Source: Dryas octopetala
Taxonomy: Eukaryota > Streptophyta > Magnoliopsida > Rosales > Rosaceae
NCBI GenBank assembly: GCA_963921425.1
Contig: OY992838.1
Coordinates: 4,960,001 to 5,024,000, forward strand
DNA length: 64,000 nt
Direction of reading: 5' to 3'
In this document: piece after piece, positions 10,867-22,051 of the stretch
Position numbering within the stretch: position 1 is the stretch's first letter
How the letters are laid out: every line of letters starts with the position of its first letter
Notes under the pieces: generated by a model
What the model was told of the DNA's origin: nothing
The model's input: the letters and a program-made list of their open reading frames with translations, nothing else
Database searches by the model: none
Made by a program: the position numbers and the translations under genes

Positions 10867-12064
10867 TAATATTTTGTGGGAACACCATCGTTATTCTGAC
10901 CTTGCATGTACAGGGTCGGTCCAAAAACAACATTTTATATTATTTTCATCACTGTTATTGGAATTCATGCTCAACTACAATATTTTGGATATGATCTTGT
11001 CGAGATCCAGTGCATAATTATATTATGTTTACATGTTGGTGTTTCATTGAAGAAGAAATCCCAAGTGCTGGGCTCCATTAATGTAATGGATTGACAAGTA
11101 CTAATCCATTTATAGCTGGACAACTATTTTGGTTCCTCATGTGATCTCCTAAAACAACTCCAATTGGAAGTAGATAACTATGTGTTAGATAATTTCTAGA
11201 ACTTAAAAATTTAAGCTGTGAAGAAATAAGTTAACATACATATTTGGTTAGTTACACTTTCCCTCACATATACATTTTTATCTTGTACTTGGAAAAGCAG
11301 ACATAAAAAGACAAAATATTTATATAACTTCAATATTTTATTGATTAACATGATAAGTGAAGTATGAAGGTTGAAGGTATCGAATTAATGACTTATTTTT
11401 AAAATCTAATTTTTTATATTATATTTGTTAGTATCTAATTTTAAAAATTTAAGTTGTTAGGGATTAGCACCTAAAGAATTAGTAGAGAATGCAAATTCAC
11501 TGTTGGAAATTAGTCAAATGATTATATAAAACAAGATAAGTAGCTGTTATATGTACAAATTAATTAGTATAAATGCACATTATATAAATTGCACCAGTTT
11601 GGGTAATGTCCAAAATTGATGTCTCTGTCCTATAGCCTACGTTGTATAGAGGGCCACTAAACTTGGATTTGGTTCAGAAAAAGGAGGGCATCGATGCTTA
11701 TCTGTCCTCCCGCATGCATGATTCATTTCTGTCCATATTCAATAATCATATCAATCAGGCTTTGTGAGCAGCCAATACAAATAATTGGGATTTAGGACCC
11801 TCAGGTAACAATATTAGGTAACAGAGCTAAATTAAGGCTGGATTTAATAAGACTTTGCCTACATTGTCGAATTGTCCTCATATCGATCTTTTAAATGATT
11901 AACCGACTCTTGTCAAGATTTGAGCATTTACATGCCTTTTTCTTTTTCTATATGGTCAAATCGGAAAATACCAAAACATCCAAACATGAATTGATTTGAG
12001 CTCCGCAATTCGAGATTTAGAGTTTTGGGCCTTTTGGCTAATTTGCAATGACCAAAACCGATTG
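10867..12064. other. Intergenic, no gene seen
   Basis: AT-rich sequence without a supported gene. The small frames at 10906-11094 and 11996-12205 have no recognisable content. Confidence 0.5.
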
Positions 12065-12073
12065 TTCTTTTTT

Positions 12074-12599
12074 GGGTTAATTTCATTTCAGTACTTCAAG
12101 TTTGCTTCAAGTACTTCATGTTTAAAATTTTGCAATATCATACCTCATCTTTCTAATTTGTTGCAATGTCATACCTCTGTCAGTATGAGATCTCTTAAAT
12201 GCTGATGTAGCACTTATATGAAACTTCCACAATGATGACTAGATGTCACGTAATTTGATACCAGGCCACGTCATGCCACGTAACATAAAAATAATTAAAA
12301 ATCTAGAAACATGGCACATAATTATCAATTTTTTTCCTTTCAATTTTTAGATTTTAAATTATTTTTATGCCATGTGGCATAATGTGTCGTGTTGTCAGAC
12401 CACGTGGTATCCAGTTAGCATTGTGGGAGTGTCATGTAAATGCCACATCAGCATTGAAGAGATCTCTTAACAATCATACTGACGGAGGTATGACATTGTA
12501 ACAAATTGGAAAGATGAGGTATGACATTGCAAGATTTTAAACATGAGGTACTAAATTGAAATTTGAAACAAACTTGAGGTACTGAAATGAAATTAATCC
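12074..12599. mobile_element. Mutator-type MITE with perfect 9-bp target duplication
   Basis: The left end GGGTTAATTTCATTTCAGTA and the reverse complement of the right end GGATTAATTTCATTTCAGTA match, and the arms extend over about 230 bases each. The flanks are TTCTTTTTT at 12065-12073 and again at 12600-12608, an exact 9-bp duplication. The 526-bp element encodes nothing; its centre contains CCACGT/ACGTGG words. Confidence 0.85.
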
Positions 12600-12608
12600 T
12601 TCTTTTTT

Positions 12609-14020
12609 TATGGTCGGCACTCATTCTAGGTTTTGTCAGAATTCATAAATATTAGATAAGAAAAACTACATGTAATATAAAAGAAAGTAAACAATTTATT
12701 CTAAATAGACTAGGATTTTTAATTAAATCTAAATTATCACAATTCACGCCAACAAGTTTTAGGTTAATATGAGTTTTTATAACTTTGAGGTTTTGGGTCC
12801 TCTTTGATTTTCCTTGCAAAATTTTTTACATTATTTTCCAAAAGTACTCTTTCATGATATGGACTATTGGTGCGATTAACTTTCAGAGTTTTAATATGAG
12901 CCATCGGCCCATCAGGGATGAACTCATGAGTTATTGGGCTGGGCTATAACCCAAAAACTTCTTAAAAAATAAAAGACAGTGCTACTGCTAGCCCACCATC
13001 TTTCTATAAGGCCATAACTTATATTTTCAGCCCACCCAAATTATTAAACCCAGCCAAGTAAATATTTCTTGGTATGCCTTGTTTTCCATTGGAGAAATCG
13101 ATATGCTTTTATCTAAAGGTTCAAAGTGGTATTATAATTTGTGTAAATCAAAGGGGATATTGATCTTGTCCCTTCAATAAATTGCACTTAATATAACTGT
13201 TAGCGGTATAGCAGAATCACAGGCCTGTTGTGCATGAACAGTACACAAAACTGGTTATATAATTTTCTGAAATGTATAGTAATTTTCTTGTATGACTTTT
13301 GGGTAATGGTAAAACTTAAAAGGCACTGATAAAGGAGAGGTTTCAACTTTCAATTGGAACTTTGAAGAGTTATGAAATATGGGGTTCAATACCAATGTAG
13401 TGGTAGTGGTAATTAATTACACTTTGTGGTCCAATTAAAAGTGCTAATCACAGAGAGTGAAAGTTACCTTTTTTTTTTTTTTTTTTCTTTAAGAAGAGAA
13501 TGAAAGTTACTTTTGGTGTCGAATTAGCTTTTCTTTGTTTAATTGAAAATAAAAAATAAAAAGTCCATCCCCTTCAACATCTATCCTAATGGTGCATTGG
13601 CCAACATTTTGATAATTTAAAAAAAAAAAATCACAATAACATAAAGTATGTTTGCAGACTTTGTTTGACAATCACCTTAACCCAATAGAGTAATAACAGT
13701 AGCATATATGCACCTCCTTTCCCAAAGCTGGAGGGTAATAAGTTCAATTGGGTTCAATGCAGGCAAATGAATAGATTATTCAATCATGTTCTTTCAGTGG
13801 TGTCGAATATTAACTTAAAACTTGTATTATTAATTAAGGTTCTTCCGGTCTCTGTCATGCACCTGTTGTTGGTCACATACTGGTGCCACAACTATAACCA
13901 TGCACTCTGCACAATATTGATTAATGTATGCAAACACTATTGTCAGTAAAAACAGAAGGTTGAGTAAAATTAATCTTTACCTCCAAACACTAAAAGTAGA
14001 AGCTCCAAGCAGAGAGAAGC
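12609..14020. other. Intergenic, upstream of first WAKL gene
   Basis: No gene was seen. The region contains T and A homopolymers (13471-13487, 13619-13630) and the presumed promoter of the gene starting at 14021; I could not single out a convincing TATA box. Confidence 0.5.
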
Positions 14021-16783
14021 ATGGCTTTGGATACCAAGCTTCTAAGAACTGTGCTTATATGGGCAATGGCAGCAGCCACAACTTCACAAACCGTAAGATC
14101 AGACTGCCAAAACAAGTGTGGGGATGTTAGCATCCCATACCCCTTTGGCACAAGTAAAGGGTGTTACTTAAACGATTATTTCCTCATAACTTGTAACGCA
14201 AGTCATTACTCACCTCCGAAACCATTTTTAGTGAGATCAAATGTTGAAGTCCTGAGCATATCTTTGGATGGCCAATTACGCATCCATACATACGTGGCTG
14301 TAGACTGCTCCAACCAAACCGGCTCCCAAGTGAAAAGCTTGTTCTCCTATACCATTTCACCATTCCCCTTCTCCGTGACCCGCAACAAGTTCATCGGCGT
14401 TGGATGTGACAGCTTTGCTTTCATTGAAGGAAATGGCGAACTAAATTACTATACGGGGTGTCTGTCACTGTGTACAAGTTCTAGCAGCGTAGCCAATGGT
14501 TCTTGCTCTGGAATTGGATGCTGCAAAGCCCTTATTCCAAAAATGATGTATACTTATGCAGCAAGAGTCCAAAGCTTCCATAACCACACTGGGATATGGG
14601 GATTTAATCCTTGTAGCTATTCTTTTTTGGTGGAAGAAGAGTCTTATGACTTCTCGACCGCTGATCTTATTGATCTGCAGAACAGAAGCATGGTTCCAAC
14701 GGTGATTGACTGGAGTGTTGGGAAACAGACATGCAAAGAAGCCCAAAAGAATATGACAAGTTATGCCTGTCAAGCTAATAGTGACTGCCGAGACTCTGAT
14801 AATGGTCCTGGGTACCATTGTGGTTGCTCTGCAGGTTATCAAGGGAATCCTTACATCCCAGATGGTTGCCAAGGTAACACAATTTGTACCATTGATAAGG
14901 TGAAATCTTGTTAAATTTGTGGTCTAGATTAACAGTCTAGCAACATGACATGTCAGATATCTGGCAAGAGAGCATTACCATGTTTGAACAATGAATTCAC
15001 TCAGTTGTTATGTACTTGTTTAGTTGTCATTTCATAATCTTTTGGTTGATGGAACTAACAAACCTTATGTTATTCCTTTTTGTTGTATTGCTTGTTTGTC
15101 TTCTAAGATGTTGACGAGTGTGCTGATCCAAGGCTTAATGAGTGTGAAGAAAGTTCAAATTGCATTAACAAACTCGGGAATTACACTTGTGCTTGTCTCA
15201 AGGGCTACCATGGGGATGGTAGGAAAAGTGGAGAAGGTTGTGTTGGTGATCAACTGCTAGTGATTGAAATTGTGGTTGGTAAGTTTGATCAACATAATTA
15301 AAACACCAACTGAAGAGCTTCACTAATCTGTTTAAATTGTCAGTCATTCTTGTGGGAAGTAAACAGTGTCAAACCAGTAGAGCAGAGCAGAATTAATTGT
15401 GCATAGTATCCAAATGTCCCAATTCTGATATGAAAACTTGTATATTTTGAGGCCAGATGTAACAATAAATTGAGAAATCTAAGAAAATCCAAGTATGGGA
15501 ACCAATCAATTTGAAGGTTCATGCACCTCTTACTCTTTCTTAGATGATATCTAAACTTATTCTGTATGCAGGTATTGGAGTAGGCCTTATTGTATTGCTA
15601 GCAGCGGGTGGTTGGCTCTACCTGGGACTCAAGAAAAGAAAGCTTATCAAAGCTAAAAAGGCAATACTTTCTGCAAAATGGTGGCTTACTTTTACAGAAA
15701 CGACTCCTGAGACCAGAAGGATCCATTGACACCACCAAAATATTCACTGAGAAAGAACTCAAGATGGTCACCAACAACTTCGACGAGAGTAGAATCATCG
15801 GCCGAGGAGGATATGGAACAGTTTACAAAGCTGTATTACCTGATCAAAGAGTTGTTGCCATCAAAAAGTCCAGAATAGTGGACCGCAGACAAAATGATCA
15901 ATTCATTAATGAAGTGGTGGTACTGCTGCAAATCAACCACAAAAATGTGGTCAAACTCTTGGGATGTTGTTTGGAGACAGAAGTGCCATTACTGGTTTAT
16001 GAATTTGTCACAAATGGTACTCTCTCTGATCACATTCATGAGAACATGAACAAAACTTCCTCCATGGCGATTTCTTGGGATGTACGTCTCAGAATAGCCA
16101 CAGAAACTGCAGGGGTGCTTTCGTACTTACACTCTGCAGCATCAACCCCAATCATCCATAGAGATATTAAGTCCACAAACATACTCTTGGATGATAATTA
16201 CACTGCCAAAGTGTCTGATTTCGGCCTTTCAAGGTTGGTTTCTTTAGATCAGGCTCAATTGTCCACAGTGGTGCAAGGAACTGTTGGGTACTTAGACCCT
16301 GAATACTTGCAGACCAGCCAACTGACAGATAAGAGTGATGTGTATAGCTTTGGAGTTGTGATGGTGGAGCTACTAACTGGGAAGAAGGCGGTTCGTTTTG
16401 ACGGGCCTGAAGAGGAGAGAAATCTTGCAAAGTACTTCCTGTCTGCGCTGAAAGAGGACCAGTTGTTTACAATTGTTGAGGGTTGTGTTAGGGAGGGTGG
16501 TGCTGAGGAGGTGAAGGAGTTTGCTAGCCTTGCAGAGAGGTGTTTGAGAGTGAAAGGAGAGGAAAGGCCAACCATGAAAATAGTGGCAGCAGAATTAGAG
16601 GGTCTGACTACAATGACATTGACAAGGCAATCACGGGTTGAAGGCGAATTGGGTTCAAAAGTGACAGAGAATTTTGTTGGTGAAGCATCAAAAACCATTG
16701 GTGATGGAGGTAGTAGTACTGGTGACATGAGTAGCGCTATTGGGTGTGACAATATCATGCTGCAAGAGAGTGATGGGAGATGA
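14021..16783 (+). CDS. Wall-associated receptor kinase-like gene, frameshifted
   Basis: WAK-like proteins span the plasma membrane, bind pectin outside and carry a Ser/Thr kinase inside. Exons are 14021-14873, 15108-15278 and 15572-16783, all with phase-1 junctions as in the intact neighbour. They encode a signal peptide, a GUB_WAK galacturonan-binding domain (CQNKCGDVSIPYPFG), an EGF-like module, an EGF-Ca module (DVDECADP ...), a transmembrane helix (IGVGLIVLLAAGGWLYLGL), then the kinase (GRGGYGTVY, VAIKKS, HRDIKSTN, DFGLSR). The helix and the kinase are in different frames: exon lengths total 2236, one base over a multiple of three. An extra A in the AAAG at about 15648-15651 explains it. 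As read, translation ends at 15729 with 393 residues and no kinase. Pseudogene, truncated receptor or assembly error are all possible. Confidence 0.85.
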
Positions 16784-17163
16784 ATGTAATGCTTGCTTTA
16801 TATGTATTTATCAAGTAAAACTTTCATTATAATGAGTGTATATATTTATTGTCTTTATTAATCTTACCACATGATATAAATATATACATAAAGTGTACAC
16901 ACCCGGAAGATGATATGAATATGCATCTTTGTTTTTATTGTTGTTGAACTCCGAACTTGATCGGTTGATTGATAGAAATAGTGACTAAAGGTTTGGGCAG
17001 TTTGGCTAACTGGTCTCGAGTGTTCACCTTGAGCAGGGATATATTTGGCGGGGAGTTCAAAACAAATTTCATAATCTTAAAATTTAAGCACGGGTGTCAT
17101 GAGAAATTGGGTGTCCAAAAGAAAAGGTAAAATTGTGGCAAGTTTTTCAAAATGGGCTCTACA
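16784..17163. other. Intergenic between the WAKL genes
   Basis: This is the 3' flank of the first WAKL gene. AT-rich; no gene or clear signal was seen before the transposon at 17173. Confidence 0.5.
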
Positions 17164-17172
17164 TTAATTAAT

Positions 17173-17722
17173 GGGTAAAATACATTTTTTGTCCTGTATT
17201 TTGAGTCAAAAGCACATTTGGTTTTCATGGTTTCAATTTTATTAATTCAGTCCTTGTGTTTTATGTTCTTTGCAATTTTGGTACATTATACACCTAACAT
17301 AAAAATTTTCTTCAAATAAAAATTAATAACTTGTTTAAACCAACAAGTTTTACTCAAAAATGACTCAAAATTATATATATAACTTTGAATTTTTTATTTT
17401 CAAACAAGAATTTTAAAAAATCACAAATTTAAAGTTCAAACTGTAAACATTTTTTGAGCTTCAATTTCTTTAGCAAATAAACATGAAAATAAAAATTGAA
17501 AGTAGTTTTAGAAAGCCCATTAGATGATCTTTCAATCCCCCAGCAAAACTTTTTTTTGAAAAAAGTGGATATTTTTTCACCAAATTGAAGATTGTTTTTT
17601 GTTAAAATTGTCCTAAAATTGTAAATTTCATAAAATACAAGAATTAAATTAACAAAATAAAAACCACGAGCACCAAATGTGCTTTCAGCTCAAAACAAAA
17701 GGACCCAAAATGTATTTCACCC
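17173..17722. mobile_element. Mutator-type MITE with perfect 9-bp target duplication
   Basis: The left end GGGTAAAATACATTTTTTGT pairs with the right end; the reverse complement reads GGGTGAAATACATTTTGGGT. Arms extend about 150 bases with an AT-rich centre. Both flanks are TTAATTAAT (17164-17172 and 17723-17731). No protein is encoded. It lies between the two WAKL genes, well outside both. Confidence 0.85.
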
Positions 17723-17731
17723 TTAATTAAT

Positions 17732-18304
17732 ACATGGGCGGGCCTCTTGAACCCAATAAAAGATTGATTCCTCATCATCTACCAACCCCCAAGATCAAGA
17801 CTCATAAGACTAGTCAATCAAGATTCATTCCAGCCTTCCAGGTCACTATCAGTGTAGACGTTACATACACTGGTGGTAATTGAATAGAGAAGAAAATTCT
17901 ATTTTTTTTTTTTCTTGGTGCCATTTTTCTCTCCATGCGTGGCTAGGTGCCTAAGTGCCTTGGATATTTCTTATTTTAGTTACTGTATTTCTGGTACAAC
18001 TTTAGCGGGGTCAATATATCTTATTCGTGATTGGGACAGCTCTATCCACGACTGGAAAGTCTCCTCTAAAAATAATATGTTAAGTTCAAGTCTTTCAATT
18101 AATTTTGGAATCTCGAAAGTACGTGACACTTGCCCATTAATTTATGAAGTCTAGAATCTTCCTCCTAGGCCTGGTCAATCTTCCCACTAGGTCTGGTTGA
18201 TATTGTTTAACATAGGATGACTCTGTCTTCAACCTGCTCCTATCGTCAATAAAAGGGCCAAATTAGTATCCTCATTTTAACAACAAAAACTTGGCTTAGA
18301 AGCC
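17732..18304. other. Intergenic, upstream of second WAKL gene
   Basis: No gene was seen. The open frame 17915-18154 has no recognisable features. This stretch presumably holds the promoter of the WAKL gene at 18305. Confidence 0.5.
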
Positions 18305-21042
18305 ATGATGAGCACAAAAGCAATGCTTCTGTGCCTGCAGGCGCTAATAGTGGTGCTATTAGCATCCACAACTTCAGCCCAACAATTCAAGCATGGTTGC
18401 CAAGACACATGTGGGAATGTTAACATCCCATATCCATTTGGTACAACCCAGGATTGTTACTATAATGAGGATTTCCTCATCACTTGTAATGACATATATG
18501 AACCTCCAAAGCCATTTCTTAGAAAAAGTACCATTGAGGTCACAAATATATCAGCGGTGGATGGGAAGTTGTATATTACCAATTATATAGCCAGGGATTG
18601 TTACAAGAAGTCAGGTGCGCCCATGGATAGCAGCCAACCTTTTCTCTCTCTAGCCAAATTCTTCTTATCAGACACCGACAACAAGTTCGTTGTCGTTGGT
18701 TGTGACACCTATGCCAACATATCGGGTTACGAACGTAACAAAAATGTGTCCTCAGGCACTGCGTGCAGTACAACATGTGACAGCATTCAGTATGTGGAAA
18801 ATTATACATGCTCTGGTATAGGTTGCTGCCAAACACCGATTGCCAAAGGAGTGACAAATATTGAAATAACGGTATCGAGTTTTAAAAATCATACGGGTGT
18901 GTGGTCCTTCAATCCCTGCAGCTATGCCTTTGTGGTGCAAGAGAGCAAGTTCAACTTCTCCCAGAATATGCTCAGAGATTTGGAGCATGAGAGTATACTT
19001 CCAGCAGTACTCGATTGGTCCATTGAATCGAATCAGACATGCGACGTCGTTGAGAAGACAGATATGACCAATTACGCATGTAAGGGGAACAGCACGTGTT
19101 TTGACGTCGAGAATGGTTCTGGGTATCGCTGCAAGTGTAAGGACGGCTACCATGGCAATCCGTACCTTCTGAATGACTGCCAGGGTAAGTATTTCACTTG
19201 CGAATGTTAGCTTAATATATATTGTTAAGCTTAAGTACGTTTTTGAGTCCGTTGATCTCATCTACACTTATGATTTATGATGTTAACCATAGATGAGCGA
19301 GGGTGCATGTTAACTTGATATATGTCCCTTCACTGAAGGTTATGGTTGTCTTATAGAGAACTTTAAATTACAAGCTAGTTTGTTGTTTAGTACCAAACTA
19401 CCAACTAATTTCACTTTCTTATGTTCTTTTGCAGACACTGACGAATGTATGGATCCAGAACTCAACAACTGCAAAAAGATATGTATAAACAAAGAAGGAA
19501 GCTACAGTTGTTCATGCCCCAAGGGGTACCATGGGGATGGACTAAAAGATGGAGAAGGTTGCATCGCTGATCGGACACTAGTTATTGAACTCACTCTTGG
19601 TATGCATCTATTGTGGTGTCTCTACAAAGCAAATATTATTATTATTATTTTTTGGGGTATAAAGAAGGCCAAAGGAGAAGAGGAGATTCAAACTCTGACT
19701 TTGGTGTGAAGTAAATGCTCACTAGGGAGCTACAAGCTCCACACAGATACTAGCTTCTTGGTTGTTATTATAACCCTTCTTTTACTATGGTGCTGTAAAT
19801 TGATGTTTAGTTTTTGTTGGAAATGCAGGAATCGGAGTTGGCCTCTTATCCTTGCTAATGTTCAGCTCCTGGTCGTATTTGGGCTACAAAAGATGGAAGC
19901 TCATCAAGCTGAAGGAAAAGTTCTTCCGGCAAAATGGAGGATTGATGTTACAGCGAGGACTTTCAGAACGACAAGGACTCACTCACGAAACAGCCAAAAT
20001 CTTTACTGCAGAAGAACTCAAGAAGGCCACCAACGATTATGATCAGAGTAGGATCATTGGCAAAGGAGGTTTTGGTACAGTTTATAAGGGAACTTTAGTA
20101 GATGGCCGAGCAGTTGCAATCAAGAAGTCTACAATAGTGGATCAAAGCCAAGTAGAGCAATTCATTAATGAAGTACTTGTACTTTCCCAAATCAACCATA
20201 GGAATGTGGTCAAGCTTTTAGGCTGTTGTTTGGAGACAGAAGTCCCACTACTGGTTTATGAGTTTGTCACCAATGGAACCCTCTTTGACTACATTCATAA
20301 TAAGAGCAAGGCACCCATCACTCATTGGGAAATTCGTCTAAGGATAGCTGCAGAAACTGCTGGAGTGCTATCATACTTGCACTCTGCAGCTTCTGTTCCT
20401 ATCATTCACAGAGATGTCAAGTCCACAAACATACTTTTGGATGAAAGTCTCACAGCAAAAGTGTCGGATTTTGGTGCCTCAAGATTGGTTCCATTGGATC
20501 AAACCCAGTTATCTACAATGGTGCAAGGAACTCTTGGGTATTTGGACCCGGAATACATGCACACAAGCCAGTTGACTGAGAAAAGTGATGTCTATAGCTT
20601 CGGGGTTGTGCTTGTGGAGCTACTAACAGGAAAGAAGGCGATTTCCTTTGACAGACCGGAGGAAGAGAGAAACCTAGCTATGTATTTTCTTTCTGCACTG
20701 AAAGAGGATCGCTTGGTGCAAGTTCTTGATGATTGTATGGGGAACAATGAGGCAAATATTGAGCAGCTTAAGGAAGTTTCTAACCTTGCAAAGGGGTGTC
20801 TGAGAGTGAAAGGAGAAGAAAGACCAACCATGAAGGAGGTAGCAATGGGACTTGAGGGACTGAGAAGGATGGTAATGCATCCATGGGTTAATGTTGAATC
20901 CAATCCAGAAGAGACTGAGTACCTGCTTGGTGGTGAAATATCATTCAAAACTGCTGTTAGCTATGAAGGTGTTGGCGGAACGAGTTCTGGGTATGATACC
21001 ATGAGGAACCACATTATATTACCTGTAAGCGGTGGGAGATGA
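18305..21042 (+). CDS. Wall-associated receptor kinase-like protein, intact
   Basis: Exons 18305-19184, 19435-19599 and 19829-21042 give 752 residues in one continuous frame. Order: signal peptide ([19 protein letters not shown]), GUB_WAK domain ([15 protein letters not shown]), cysteine-rich region, EGF-like module ([10 protein letters not shown] ...), EGF-Ca module (DTDECMDPE ...) ending near residue 348, transmembrane helix about 349-370, then a Ser/Thr kinase with [11 protein letters not shown] (about 427), [24 protein letters not shown] and DPEY. All catalytic residues are present and the HRD arginine makes it an RD kinase. The family senses cell-wall pectin fragments and acts in expansion and defence; ligand and role of this copy are unknown. 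It is a tandem duplicate of the gene at 14021 with identical intron positions. Confidence 0.95.
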
Positions 21043-22051
21043 CTGTGCCATGTGTAAAAGACACGTCCATTTGATTTTACTAGTTGTCTGCTTTCTCGTT
21101 AGTATTTGTTCTGGACTCAGATGTTCTAATTATTGGGTTTTTCATGCTTGTTTTCGCTTGACTTTTAATCCTAGTCAATATTATTGATAAAATCATTGTG
21201 AGCTAAAAGGTTAGATTTATGACAATTTTTGAGTATGCATGAGATCGCATTAATGGATTCATAATCCTTACATTTGTATTTTAGTTTTAACCGCAATTGT
21301 GTTGTGCAGCATACATCAGATGAATATCTTTGATGGTCTTTGAAACGGGAGGCATTTCCTGCTTAAAATTATAAAACATACCCTTGAATAATTTATCAGT
21401 AATTTGTTTGCTATAATCGACTACAAAAATCCAATGTGCAAAGAGATTTTAGAAAGAGAAGTCTCAAGCAGTTACAGGCAAAAAGCTGAAAGAATGGAAA
21501 ATTATTATGAATGATTAAAAAAAGAAAAACTAAAAGTAAAATAGTTTGTTTGGGATTAACTTTCTAAGGATTTGTATTCTTTCTATATAAAATTCTTGAT
21601 TAATGATCTATAGACATTCTGGACGTAATAATCTATAGACATCCCTTTTTGCACGATTACATTACAAACCATTTATATCCCTCAAACTATTTGTGTTCAG
21701 CACGTAATGTTTTTTTATGTACAGAGATAAACAGAAAGAAGACATTTTGGTATGTGGCTATATGCGAGCACCTAAGAATTAACACAAGCAAGCACCCCCA
21801 CCCGGGAATTAACTGCACCGCATATACCCTTCACGTTGTACCTTGAGTTCTTGAAGTAGTTCCCGGTTTACCACGGTCCATCACCTTCCTTATGAAAGCT
21901 GGAATATCTTGGACCCCATGCTTTGATGCGGTTGGACATGGCAAAAATTGCTCAGGATAACTCCAAATGGTTTAGTCCCTGCTGCAACCACCTACTGTAG
22001 CATCTTCATCCTACCAACATGGAGGAGAAAGCCGTGTAATAATTCAGGACT
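21043..22051. other. Intergenic between convergent WAKL and SGR2 genes
   Basis: The two genes point at each other, so this holds both 3' ends. No gene was recognised; the small frame at 21649-21846 has no features. Confidence 0.5.
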
